A stretch of 64,000 nt of DNA from Chiua virens (Eukaryota; Basidiomycota; Agaricomycetes; Boletales; Boletaceae), in assembly GCA_019787685.1 (NCBI GenBank), contig JAHNUO010000031.1:62001-126000 (forward strand). Direction: 5' to 3'. Made by a program: the position numbers and the translations under genes. Below, piece after piece: positions 23,569-34,680 of the stretch (its first letter is position 1; each line of letters opens with the position of its first letter). The notes under the pieces are model-generated. The model was not told where the DNA came from and ran no database searches. It saw only the letters and a list, made by a program, of their open reading frames with translations.

Positions 23569-24211
23569 ACGTGGCAATCGAAGGAGCTAACTATGCGTGT
23601 TTGACTATCCAGCGACACGCTGAAGAGCGCCGATCAAGTGCGTCAGTTTTTGTACGCCTATTATACACCAACAATCAGCCCGTCTACGTGAGTGACTTAT
23701 TCCAGTAATTACTATTCGGAGATCGCTCAGTTGAGGGTACCTCCTTGTCATCTCAGTTACGCTCATTACTCTATCGCTCAGTCTTTTAAATACTTCCCTT
23801 CTCTTTATATAGCGATCCTTTTCTTTGACCTTGCGTTACTAGCACAATTCCATTCGATGTAATTATCGTCACTGCAACTTGAACTTCAGATTCTGTGTCT
23901 AAAAGTCGGACCTGGCAGCTTGATGAAAATGTTTACCTTACGATGGGTAGGCTAAGCCCTAAGTCCCGTCGGTGTCAGACGTACAACGGTATTATACTTG
24001 TATCTTCCAGGCTTGGTTGGAATGGTTCCTTGGTGTCATGCGTCCAATAAATTGACAAGCTCACACTTAAAACAAGCACTTATATCGTTCATGCGTGAAG
24101 TATCCATTATCATACATTTCCCCAAGACTTTCAAGGTCAATTGAGACGGACGACAGTGGATACTTCAGGTCCAGGGAATGTATGTACACCATCGTGCTAG
24201 AATCAGCCAGC
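23569..24211. other. Intergenic between elongase and P450-3
   Basis: Convergent 3' ends. No gene, repeat or RNA recognised. Confidence 0.5.
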
Positions 24212-26312
24212 TTATATAGAGAAGTCCTCCCTGACAAGACGTTCCGCTGCCGCTGACCTAGGCTTGATCGAGCATTTGAAGGGGGCCGGTTGGCTGAAAG
24301 AGCGCGTCAGCGACAAACTGCGTGTTCAACGCTCGAGAACATCAAACACCTACACTGTCGTTCCTCCAACTTGATTTAGTTCTGGTGTGACCTCGACGCC
24401 ATTCTCGACGTATTTGGAGATGTCAAACACGGCAAGCGATTGGGCGCACATAAGCCAGACCATCGAATGTGTAAGATAAAGGCCTGGTTGTCACAGCTGT
24501 GTCAATATAATCCGTTTGAGGAATCAGGGGAACAAGAGTAATTCACCTGGGCATCGACTGCGCATGCGTTGGTTGAGTGAAAACCATCTTCTTGACAACA
24601 CAAATAATGCCTTACCGTCGTCCGATACCAAAGCACATGTTCCACGGGCGAGGCTCTGGATCATCTCCTATGAAACGCTCCGGTTTGAACTCCAAAGGGT
24701 CCTTGTATGTTCTCTCATCGCGGAGTATGGCCCTATGTTCGAGAGAATTGTATGTCTATCACATAGCGTGCACGTGTCAACAAGGTGAACCACCTACCAC
24801 ATATTGGCTACAACATAGGAGCCCGCGGGAATTAGATATCCGTCATACTCGTCGTCAGCTACCGTACGACGGAAAGCTACGAAGGTTCTGTGAATGGAAA
24901 ACACCGTCAGGTTGGAGAACCAAACTTACTCAGCGGACCTGGTGTATGCCAGCGGAAGAGTTCTGTAAATACAGCTTCCACGTACGGAAGAGACAGCCGG
25001 TCTGAGAACGTTGGCAACCGACCACTACCGACGATTGAATCCAACTCTTGTTGAGCCTTTTTCATAACGCGTGGGTACAACGTCATGGCAAGGTAGAAAG
25101 CATACGAAGTAGAAGTGGTCTAGGAAAGAAACTCAGAAATGGGCACACAGCAGTAGAAGGTAGGTAACCCATACCGTATCCGTACTCCCTAAGTGGTCAT
25201 TAACAGTGTCGTCATCAAATCACTAATATTGTACATACCTCGGTACATCGACGACGCGGTCCATTTAATGTCGTCCTCTAGTTCCTCTGTGATTCCTGGC
25301 ATGCTCAATAAACGAGAAGACAGCGATGGCAGTGCTGTACCAGCAGTCTCAAATTCATGTCAGCGTGTGACGAGGCAAAATGGCGATGGGACTCACTAGC
25401 TGAGACTTCACAAATTGGTAAGGGATTTCCAACTGTTCCTGCGCTACACTAGCATATTCCTTGGCTCTCTTCTTAAAACGAGCACCGGGAATGCATGATG
25501 GGATGTACCTCACTGTGAAAGCTCTAGGGAAGTCAGGATACACAAGTCATCATGACTCACTCCAAGGAAGGAAATCGACCAAGTGTGCACCTCCTTGTGT
25601 TGCCCTGGAAAATTGCGTATGTGCTAGCTCGGCCAATTCAACCAAAGGATCACTGCCTTCCTGAGTGATATATCCATACGAGAGGCGCAAGCCGATGGAA
25701 GTAAAGCTCCTACACGGCATCACATATTGTAAGCAGAACAAAGAAACCATACAGGAGCAACATACTTGCGCCAATGTTCTTGGACACGACCCGGATCTTT
25801 AAGCATTAATCTAAGAGATCGTCGCGTTTCGCCTTCGATCATTTTGTGATGTTTTTCCACCGCGGCGTGGCTGCCGATATCCTGAGCCATCCATTTTCGT
25901 TGTGTGCGAAATCGATCAGTGTAGTTGCACAATAACATTGTTTTCCCCCATCCTGAGAGCTCGCCAGCCATAACCGAGCGAGGGCGGTCAGAGTAATTGG
26001 ACCCACGCTTGTCGAGGAGATCGCTAGCAATTTTGGCAGAAGCAACGAGGATGAAATCGTATCCGAACAAGGACATAGAGGCAAGGTCACCTTTCCGACG
26101 GAATGAGCAGCGATATCAACTTCGAGATTGTAAGTCGACAGACCATATTTCTGATTAAAGTTCAACAGATTCGACCATGGTTCCTCCGTGGGACGTTCGA
26201 AGAGGCATAGGAGACCGGTAATGCCTGGTGGGAGGCGGCGGGCTCGGAACCATGTATAAAGTTCATTGAGACAGATTAACAAGATGAACTTTGCCAGCGT
26301 GCCAAACCCCAT
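24212..26312 (-). CDS. Cytochrome P450 (paralog 3)
   Basis: Starts at ATG 26312 (MGFGTLAKFILLICLNELY), a good membrane anchor, then ARRLPPGITG. Landmarks are AKIASDLLDKR, QRKWMAQDIGS, GSTDT in the I-helix (the usual AG is replaced by GS), ELFR in the K-helix, KPERFIGD and haem loop FGIGRRRCPG. The 14-nt (25175-25188) and 11-nt (24547-24557) microexons of paralogs 1 and 2 are kept. The last exon encodes APFKCSIKPRSAAAERLV and ends EDFSI. All splices proposed keep frame, so it looks functional. It is the most diverged of the three, so the duplication is old. Substrate unknown. Its start lies 520 bp from the divergent La gene. Confidence 0.87.
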
Positions 26313-26831
26313 GGTAGGGAATGCAGGCTGAAGCGGACCAAGTAACTGGGAGTGTTTGCCATCATGCTGTTGGTTGCTCAGACTTTTTGTACGGTTGCGG
26401 CTAGCTTGAAAGGTAACGTCATTTCACTAGTCAATAAAAGGACAAGTTACTGTTCCCGTCATCGAATTCAAGTTGAATGAATTGACCGAATTGAAGCGAT
26501 ACGAAGAGCACGAGCGCAGAAATTCCGTCAAGTTCAAGTGTCACGGAAATTTGAGCACTCTAACAGGCAAGATCATCCCCGCGGAAAGTAGGAGCGTACA
26601 TACACACTAGTTACAGTACTTGTTCGGCTGTACCCGGTGCGATATGACACCGGTTGACTGTTGACCACCAACATATCTGCGTCGGTCCACTACTCCAAAC
26701 ATTATCATCGAGCTCCCTGTTGACATCGATCTCGATAGCCATCTCGGATATTGACATATCCCCTCTTGATTACTTCACATATCTCGTTATTGTTTATCTT
26801 TTTTCTACTCTTTTATTCATTCGAGTCGATC
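26313..26831. promoter_or_regulatory. Divergent upstream region of P450-3 and La gene
   Basis: About 0.5 kb with no gene. The part next to the La ATG is pyrimidine-rich (CTTTTTTCTACTCTTTT type), common just upstream of fungal starts. Confidence 0.4.
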
Positions 26832-28656
26832 ATGTCTGTATCTGAATCTGCACCGGTCGACGACGTTGCTGCATCCATCGTCACTGATGATGCGTCTCTT
26901 ACTGCCGCCCGAAAACAAGGTGCGTCGAAAACATCGTTTTCTCCCTTCCGTGCTCAATGGAACCGGGTGTTCTTCCAGTCGAGTTTTACTTTGCGGACTC
27001 TAACCTTCCGTATGACAAGTATGTCCAAGGGCCACTTGTCCATCACTCTCATTCCGTCTAACAGCCTTTTCTTCTCGTCAAGGTTCATGTGGACGTTGCA
27101 CACGGCCAATGCCGATCATTGGGTCCCTATCAAAACCGTCTCGTCGTTCAAACGTATGAGGGATCACGCCGCTAAAGGACACGACTTCATCCTCCGCGCA
27201 CTCAAAACCAGCACCGAACTCGAGGTGGATGAGAAAGGGGAGAACGTTCGACGCGTGACCGAGGTGCAAAAGCCAATGGATCAATTCGAGCGGAGCGTGT
27301 ATGCTGTGCGTTGTTCCTTTGTGTCCCTCGTCGACGGAGCACAATGAGGCTCATTCATTGCGATGCGATAGAAAGGACTTGGCAAGGAGGAACCAGGTCT
27401 TCAGCAAAAGTTGGAGGCGTTTTTTGAAACGTACGGCCAGGTCAATGCTGTAAGAATGCGTCGTGTAGACGGAAAAAAGGAGTTCAAGGTTGGTTCAATT
27501 ATGCCTAGATGATGCATCACCTACTTCATTTGTTTTCATTTATATAGGGTTCCGTATTCGTGGAGTATGCTGATATAGCTGGTGCACAAGCGTTCTTGGC
27601 TGCGGAACCCAAGCCCTCGTGGGATGGTGAAGAGTTGGTGATCATGTCCAAGTGAGTGTGTCATTTGCCTGCAGTTATTCCGTCCTCACTTTTTGGCTGG
27701 TGATAGAGAGGCTTATTGTGACATGAAGATCAAGGAGAAAGGTCTCTCAGGAAAAGCTGCTGACCTTCGAAAAGGACAGTTTCTCGTCCTAGGAAGGGTT
27801 TCAATGCCTTCCGCGAAATGGAAAACCCTTCTAAATCAAAAGCGAACGGCAAATCCAAGGAAAAGCCAGAAGTTTTCCTCGAATTTATGGGAGAAAAGAT
27901 ACGTGTGTACGATGACAGTGAAGATGGCGCCGGCTACGTAAAGACGGAGGACGTCCCGTTCATCAGTGGGGCAACTCTGAAATTCTCAGGGTGTGGTGGT
28001 GATGCTAACTTTACGGAGATGAAGGCACGCCCCTCGCGATCCTCAAACTGAAGATCGCTTGTTGATATTCTTTCTCGTCAGGCTCCCCTCCGTGAACGTT
28101 TTGCACGTCCTTCCGTACATCCAATTCGCCAAAGGAGATGACTTTGGACTCGTCGGGTTCGAAAAGACCCTCAAAGAAGACGAGATAGAGTACGTCAAGG
28201 AAAACCTGAAAACCGTCAACTCCAAACAGGTCGTTTGGACCATCCCAGACGGTACGTGTGTCTCTGCATTCGCTTCGCATTCCTCTGACGTGACATTCGA
28301 AACTAAACCTGATTTCCCCCTACACAGAGGAAGAGGAGAAGCAATTCCAGATCGACCGCGCCAACTTTGCAGCGAAATCGGTGCTGTCGCGGTCACAGAT
28401 GCGAAAGAGGCCTTCGGGGCGAGGGGGACGCGGTGGACGTGGAGGGCGCGGCGGTGGGCGACATGGCGGAGGTGATCGAGAGAAAACCAAGGAAAAGAGC
28501 AAGAACGCTCCCGCGCTTACCGCGCCGAGTGAATCGCAGACGGGAGAGAAACGCAAGCGTGCGGTTGAGCCGGACGGTGGACCCGACGAGGGCGTACGGG
28601 GAGCAGCTGTGCCGGCAATTGCTTTGGTAAAGAAAGCTAAGGCGGACGAGTCATAA
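26832..28656 (+). CDS. LHP1: La ribonucleoprotein (La motif plus RRM), with apparent frameshifts
   Basis: La proteins bind 3' oligo-U tails of RNA polymerase III transcripts in the nucleus. The La motif is plain: RKQVEFYFADSNLPYDK across a GT-AG intron, then FMWTLHTANADHWVPIKTV and FKRMRDH. An RRM follows (GSVFVEYADIAGAQAFL), then DMKIKEKGLSGKAADLRK, a second RRM-like segment (QFAKGDDFGLVGFEKTLKE) and a Gly/Arg-rich basic tail (RGGRGGRGGRGG). Starts at ATG 26832, stop at 28654-28656. Two places need a one-base change of frame: about 27775-27800, between ADLRK and KGFNAFREM, and about 28110, between ERFARP and PYIQFAKG. No splice sites explain them. A conserved single-copy gene with such breaks suggests sequence errors, or else a dying copy. 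Not obviously connected with the lipid cluster. Confidence 0.83.
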
Positions 28657-28709
28657 TCGCTCATTGTAGGAGACCTGGGGGATTGAAGCCTGAAGCCTTT
28701 TCTTGTGTA

Positions 28710-29640
28710 TTTCTAGATGCTGTAGGCCACTTGGAAACACGAGCAAATGTATCCACTATGACGAAGCCTCGATGAGATTGGATTTCCCGATGGTGGCACT
28801 ATAGTCGATGATCGACAATCTCTACACCTTCAACAGGAGGTGTCAAACGCAGACAGGATTGGGATCATCAACCATAACGATCGTCAACGACGCTATAAAA
28901 AAATACACCAAGGGCATGCGTGGTATAAATAAGTCATAAAGACGTGATCCAGAGAGAAAGAAAAAAAGCGAATCGGGTAACTGGATGATTTTAGATGTTG
29001 ACTTGTTCCATGGTTCCTTCCCGATCTCTGGATCCTGCATATCCGCTCGGGCGCAAGTGAGAAAATGGGTTGCACCACCAAGACACCAAGGATACAAGGA
29101 ACTTGTGAAGACGCGACGGGTGACGACAACCGCTATCCAACACGCTTCCAAAGCTACCTAGACAGCCGAGAGCGCAAGGGTGAAGACTCTGCCAGTGGAG
29201 GCTCAGTGGAGGGGCGACGAGGGAGTCCAGTGATTCCGTTGGGTGTGGGCGGGTGTTGGCGTATCCCCATTGCTAGGCCACTTGGAAACAAGAGTAAGTG
29301 GATCCACTCTGACATGGCTGCTGGCAAGATGAGATTGGACTTCCAGATCTTGACACTGCCGATTGATGGGCAACAATCTCCACATTTTCGACGCGGGACA
29401 AAAAATGTCAATTGTAGACATAGTATTATATGAAAAACAATCGTGAGCGTGAGCCATGTTATACATACACCGAGGGCATGAACAAGTCATAAAGTCAGGA
29501 TCAGAAATAAGAGAAACCATCTAGGAAATTTGGTCATTAGACGATTCAAATGTCCTTGACTTGTTCTTCCAAGTACGCCCATAATTTCTTCCCAATCTCG
29601 GGATCCTGCGTATCTGCACGAGGCTGGCCAATGCGCGCAC
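28710..29640. repeat. Diverged tandem duplication of the 3' end of the dehydrogenase gene
   Basis: Two similar stretches lie about 555 bp apart: about 28720-29060 and about 29270-29640. Both begin with a TAGGCCACTTGGAAACA block, share an ACACCAAGGGCATG / ACACCGAGGGCATG block with following AAGTCATAAA, and end in the last exon of the dehydrogenase. Read on the minus strand, the outer copy encodes ARADMQDPEIGKEPW against [15 protein letters not shown] in the working gene. The outer copy is a decayed remnant. Confidence 0.75.
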
Positions 29641-30886
29641 ATGGAACGAGGTACTGTAACGAAATCACAACATGGTCACAACTAAGCACCAGCACCAGTA
29701 CAGCAACACAACCCACCTTGCCGTTCAAAAGCTTGCCATCAGGCACCGTTCCAGCATAAAGCTGGGTCATGGCCCCATATGAGACATCGCGAAGGACAAT
29801 ATCCTGTAGAGCAAATTTTGTCAAAGAACTCGCGGAAGCAAGCAATACGTGCATACCCCAAGCCACTGCGTGACACTACCCGTATGCCGCTGCAATTCAG
29901 GTCCGAATACCACCTGCCGAGCGGACATGTGAGCGATGATCGTTCGTCTTGAACATATAAACTGACCTGGGTTCAAGGATGTTGAGACAATACCTTGGTC
30001 GCCATACCGCCGCGTCAACTCCGCCGCGAACACAATATTACCCTAGCAGTAATAATGAATGGGACAGGAGCTCGTCAACATGGTCGCAATAAAACTCACC
30101 GTCTTGCTCTGGCCGTACAAATCCCATGGCCCTTCCTTTCGACGGGCTGGACCGTCTCGCATCGTGTCATACTTGAGACCACCGAACCAGTGGCCATTCG
30201 ACGCAGTGTTGACAACCCTGGCGGTCCCATCCGTAGAAGACTTTGCGGTGGAGAGCAGGGTAGGAAGTACGAGTTTGGTGAAGTAGAAATGACCAAGGAC
30301 GTTGGTCCCAAATTGAAGGTCATAGCCATCATCGGTAACCATGTCGATAGGAGGGATCATCACACCGCTAATCCAACGGAGGTATATCAACGACACCTAA
30401 CCTAAATGATTTCCCAAATAGGGCTTACGCGTTATTGAACAAAACGTTCAGTTGCTTCTCCTTACTATTCAGGCGTCAATCATCGTTGACCAGAGAAGGA
30501 CAAACTAGAATCTTACGAATTAAATTCCTGAGCGGCTCCTTTAACGCTCTTCAGATTGGCAAGATTCATGAGAAGGAGGCTCGCGTCTTTTCCCGTAGAG
30601 TCCTTGAGTTCTTTGAGAGTTGCTTCGCCTTTGGATTGATCGCGGGCCGTGATCCAAACTTTGGCGTTCTTGGTCAGCAATACCTAAATTGATCGATTCC
30701 CATGAGTGTGAGCGATAGAATATAGTCTATGACCTCGACACCTACTCTAGCAGTCTCCTTGCCCATACCTGCGGTACCCCCAGTAACGAGGCAGACCTTG
30801 CCAGACATGTCCGGTATGTCTGATTCTTTATACCTGGGAGCACCAGGGAACAAGTTCTCACTGATGACGGCCCACCAGATACCCAT
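29546..30886 (-). CDS. Short-chain dehydrogenase/reductase
   Basis: NAD(P)-dependent oxidoreductase of the SDR superfamily. ATG 30886 gives [15 protein letters not shown]. The nucleotide-binding motif is [14 protein letters not shown] (TGxxxGxG). Next come [22 protein letters not shown] across an intron, [24 protein letters not shown] and the catalytic YGQSKT (YxxxK). The end is [19 protein letters not shown]. About seven exons were traced and joins keep frame. It resembles retinol-dehydrogenase-like fungal SDRs acting on lipid or alcohol substrates; the substrate is unknown. Downstream is a tandem copy of its own 3' end. It could oxidise alcohols made by the P450s, but that is only positional inference. 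Confidence 0.85.
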
Positions 30887-31484
30887 GATAGATACGTCTC
30901 GGAAAGGTGGTGGTCAAGCTGAAAGAAGAGGTGAATGTGGAAATGTGAGTAGTCAGGTCGCTTTAGGACCGACTATATATACCTTCGACGACGGTGCGAC
31001 TTGCAACATGCCGGGAGATGCCGCTGTAAGGTATCTACACGACACAGTCCCAAGAAGAGTCATCCCCTCTCGCCTAATCGACCGACATGGAAAAGATTTG
31101 GAGCAGAGTCAGCAGACGTCGGTCAGAGGCCGAGAAGCCGAGTGATAAGCATATCGGACGGCTTGCTTACCACGATGCTATTATTCGATGAGTTCGGAGT
31201 TCGCCGGGGAAGAGTAAATACCAATCATGCTACTAAGTCCTTTCAAGTACTTACGTCTGAACGTTGAGCGTTGGACGTTGAACGACTGAATGTATAACGG
31301 CGTCGTAGTTCATTTTTGTTACGAACAGGGTGCCAGTACCAACATTACATTGTCGCAACTTTTTTCGGCCATGCTAATGCCGCCGGCTTACCACCCCTTA
31401 CGACTGCCTTATAAGGTCTGCTAATCCTATTTTGAACATTACAAGGTTCGTTTCAATGAGGTACGATCTTATGGTAATTTATGG
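30887..31484. other. Intergenic upstream of the dehydrogenase
   Basis: No gene seen. Contains repeated GAACGTTGA-like words near 31258-31285. Confidence 0.4.
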
Positions 31485-31510
31485 TACAGTCGACTCCCAC
31501 ATAAGCGATA
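31485..31510 (+). repeat. Left terminal inverted repeat of pogo-like element
   Basis: 26 bases, exact reverse complement of 32258-32283. Confidence 0.95.
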
Positions 31511-31746
31511 CATGGTATAAGCGATACTCCCTCATAATGTATGGGTTTCTGAATTTCTCGACTTAGGTTTGCGGGGATTTCGGACAATAAGGAATAACTC
31601 TCCCATACCAGATATCCGATAGGGTTTTCTTGTGGTCATAACCGATAAAACACCCGGATAATACTATATTAGGAAATCATATTATATAATTTTTTCAAAC
31701 TCGACATGACAACGAAGGCAAGAATGGCCTCCTTTCAGTTCCGACA

Positions 31747-32063
31747 CTGAAGAAAGAGCTCGAGAAAGCTCTGGACCAACTCGAGTCAACCGGTGTCCTC
31801 CAGCCTTTGAACCGTATGAGTATTACCGAGCTCCTCAACCCAAACACAGAGATGCACAACAACTTCGAGGCAACCGACGAAGACATCTTCCAGGCGGTTA
31901 TGGATGCGCAGTACAGAGCAGGAAAAGGGTGACTTGGATGCTGATGCTGATGCTGAAACACCGGCTGTCTCGTCGCACCCGAAAGGAAATGCTTGAGGCC
32001 GTGTTTGTGTTGCAGGAGGCTATCGAGTACATGTTGTGCACGTTTGGGCAGCAGACGAACTAG
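31747..32063 (+). pseudogene. C-terminal remnant of pogo-type transposase
   Basis: One frame reads LKKELEKALDQLESTGVLQP, then LNRMSITELLNP and ATDEDIFQAVMDAQ, then stops. A shifted frame continues with RTRKEMLEAVFVLQEAI to the stop at 32061-32063. This layout (NRMSIxELLNP, ATDEEIxxAV, a final helix) is typical of the tail of basidiomycete pogo/Tigger transposases. The DNA-binding and DDE domains are missing. Confidence 0.7.
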
Positions 32064-32257
32064 TGGGATGCGAAACATGACGTCGTAGCATGTTTCAAGG
32101 TCACAGATTATTTTTTCCTGTACTTAGTTTCGTAACACATTAGATTTGATGTTAACCAATACTATTCACGAGTGTTTACCAATTTGCCTCAGAAGGCTGA
32201 CCTCCGGTAGAACGAATACTCCCTCACAGTGTATACCTTCAGGCATGTCCCGAGAGC

Positions 32258-32283
32258 TATCGCTTATGTGGGAGTCGACTGTA
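32258..32283 (-). repeat. Right terminal inverted repeat of pogo-like element
   Basis: 26 bases, exact reverse complement of 31485-31510. Confidence 0.95.
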
Positions 32284-32419
32284 TGTCATTCCCGGCCCAG
32301 TAAAAAAGTTGTGACATATTGTGGGAACCGAAGGGAGAAACCTTGCTTGACAATGTGGGATAGAATAAATAGTGAGCTGAGTAAGTGTATGGTAATGAAA
32401 GTTTGGTACTTGTAATTAG

Positions 32420-34300
32420 GCTTTGGAACCACCTACCAGTGACGCAGTAAGAGCGGGTAGGATAGCAAGGTCAGACCCCTCTGCACAATCTGAAAAAAAT
32501 AAGTGTAGGACAGATTAAGTGCACTCACCGAACACATTTCCCAATATCCCAAAGCGACACAGAAGCGAAAGCAAAGGAACGACTCAGACGACGACGGCGA
32601 AACGAGCATGCCAAGTCGAGGACAAACACAGCTCGAGGGGGACTGGGAACTCGAGACGAGCACAGACTATCGTATAAATGGCAACACACCTGAGGATCAC
32701 CGGAAGCTGTTGAAAGGCCTAGGATGTGAGCTAAGCGGATATGATGATGTTACATAAAACAAAGTGGTTAAACCAGGTTGGAGGTCCAGGTCGAGTTAGG
32801 ACACATCAAGCATGAAGCGTAGTACTAAAGTACTTCGAAGCGAACCAGATTCAATGGCAAATGCCAGCGAATGGAAAGTGCAACGGGTGCGCACGTCAAA
32901 ATTTAAAACAAGCCGAGGTCCGACTGCTAGCAGGCTCAGTCCAAGCGGAACAAAGGAAAGACCAAGATGCACGTACCAGCACCATCCTGGCCCATCTCAC
33001 AACCAAACGTCCCCTCTATTCGAGCCCACCACGTCACATCGAGGACGAATGACAATGCGAGCGAACTAGACAATACATCGGATATAGCCTACAGGAGATG
33101 GACAGGATCAGTACCAACCCGAGAGCAGCAGGACACACCAGAGGTCAAGCAGAGCAGATTATGCACACTGGCAACTAGGTGAGCCACAACTTGCGGAACG
33201 AGAATACACAGGAATCACTGTGCGCTTGCGGTAAGGAGGGAAATGGGAGGGCGAGAGCAACAACATGCAGCGACCGTCGTGCACTCTTGGTGACGCAAGA
33301 ATACGCGGTGGTCGTTGCACGCTATCCTCGATGCAGTAATGGCGGGCGACAGCAAACGAGTGGGCGTACGGTCGAACTGTAAAGGTGTGCGAGGTTACAA
33401 CATGCCAGCCCAGCTTGAAGCAACGTGCACACGCAGTCGATAGCGGGTGACAATGCAAATGGTCAACACGACGAAACGGTCAACAACAATGTACCCGAGA
33501 TTCTCCAGAACACATCTATACCATCCTACAACTCTCCAGACCAGCGACGAGTTGAAACGGGTGAGCACGAGGACACTCCTAGCACTGGCGGGATATGTCT
33601 GAGTCCGTACCTGGGACTCCAACGATCGCAGTGACTCGGATGAAGCACACATGTCGCCACAATCCAGGCACAACGAGGAAACCAGGGACAGGCCGAAGAA
33701 GTTACGAGATCACCAGCCAAAGCGCACGGAGAGAAGCATAGAGGACAACTCACCCCAGAGCCGAAAGATGACCCAAGCGGCGAAACGACCGCATAAAACG
33801 ACGTACCGAAAGATGCTGTATGCACCACGCGGTACCAGAGGTGATAAACATACACCAGACAGTCCCATCAACCTCCTATAGGTCCCCAGAGCGACGCGAA
33901 CGATGCTGACGCCTATACGAGCAAACTAGGTCGAACTGCACACCAGCTCGGAGCAGGGGGAAGGAGAACTTGAAGTGGCAAATGATCGACGAACTGCAAG
34001 GTCAGCGCATGCTCTCTAGCATCCCATAACACTTCAGAAGCGATATGAATGACGCCGAAAATGAAACAAATGCACCAGGTCGAAGACGAGCTCAGCTCGA
34101 GGGTGAGAGGAAAATAACCCAAGCCGTGAAGATCAGAATCAAACCAGCGAAAAAAGTGCACCTGAAGGCTACTAGAGAGAATGTGAAGGGCCAGAAAGCG
34201 AGACAGTAGACGGCATCGAAACGAAAGTGTTGACTCGAGTTCAACTTGGTCCAGATCAATCGAGACATTAAACACGAAGCGCAGCGCTAGATCGATGCGA
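32420..34300. repeat. Unidentified old repeat: two diverged direct copies about 1465 bp apart
   Basis: About 1.9 kb with no recognised gene. Its outer parts resemble each other at constant spacing: AAGTCGAGGACAAACACAGC near 32612 against AGGTCGAAGACGAGCTCAGC near 34076, and GTCCAGGTCGAGTT...GCATGAAGCG near 32783 against GTCCAGATCAATCG...ACACGAAGCG near 34249. The strand is rich in GAC/CGA words. It could be an eroded short LTR element or a tandem duplication; ORFs inside have no recognisable domain. Confidence 0.4.
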
Positions 34301-34680
34301 AACTTGCCGAACATCATGATTCAGATGGTAGACAAGGGCAGAAGGATGGCACAACGAGCAGCGCATGTCGCGACTCGAGACGACTCGAGACGCCACTAGC
34401 TGAGCGGGAGAGTCAGGCAGACAACTTACACGATCGTCTCAGACGATAAAGGCTCATGATTTGCCACGACCGGTAAACTCCGGTTGGATAGGTGCTACAC
34501 TTTCCAACGAATTATGACCCCAGCCTTGCCAAGGTAATTGTAATGCGAACCGGGAACCTAATTTCAAGTTTCAATTCCAAGCTTTAAGCTTCAAGGGTAA
34601 ACTTGCAGTCGGCGTCCGACCAGTTGGTCACTCTACCAGTACGTAGGTAACCCACTGGTGGGACTTCCGAATTTAAACAT
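34301..34680. other. Intergenic
   Basis: No gene seen. It holds a short CTCGAGACGACTCGAGACG repeat near 34372 and an AAGCTTTAAGCTTCAAGG stretch that recalls similar CAAGCTTCAAGGCTTCA words near 50430. Confidence 0.4.

Larger units (their letters stand above)
31485..32283. mobile_element. Deleted pogo/Tigger-like DNA transposon with perfect inverted repeats
   Basis: About 0.8 kb bounded by perfect 26-bp terminal inverted repeats that begin TACAGTCGACTCCCACATAA; the outermost TA on each side fits the TA target-site duplication of the Tc1/mariner-pogo superfamily. Just inside, the words GATACTCCCTCATAATGTAT (left) and AATACTCCCTCACAGTGTAT (right) occur in the same orientation. The inside keeps only the C-terminal end of a transposase, so the copy is non-autonomous. 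Confidence 0.88.

Noticed and set aside
32433..34317. Minus-strand ORFs of 70-135 codons as genes
   Set aside because: Skewed Ser/Leu/Cys/Phe-rich composition, no motif, and located in an apparent repeat.
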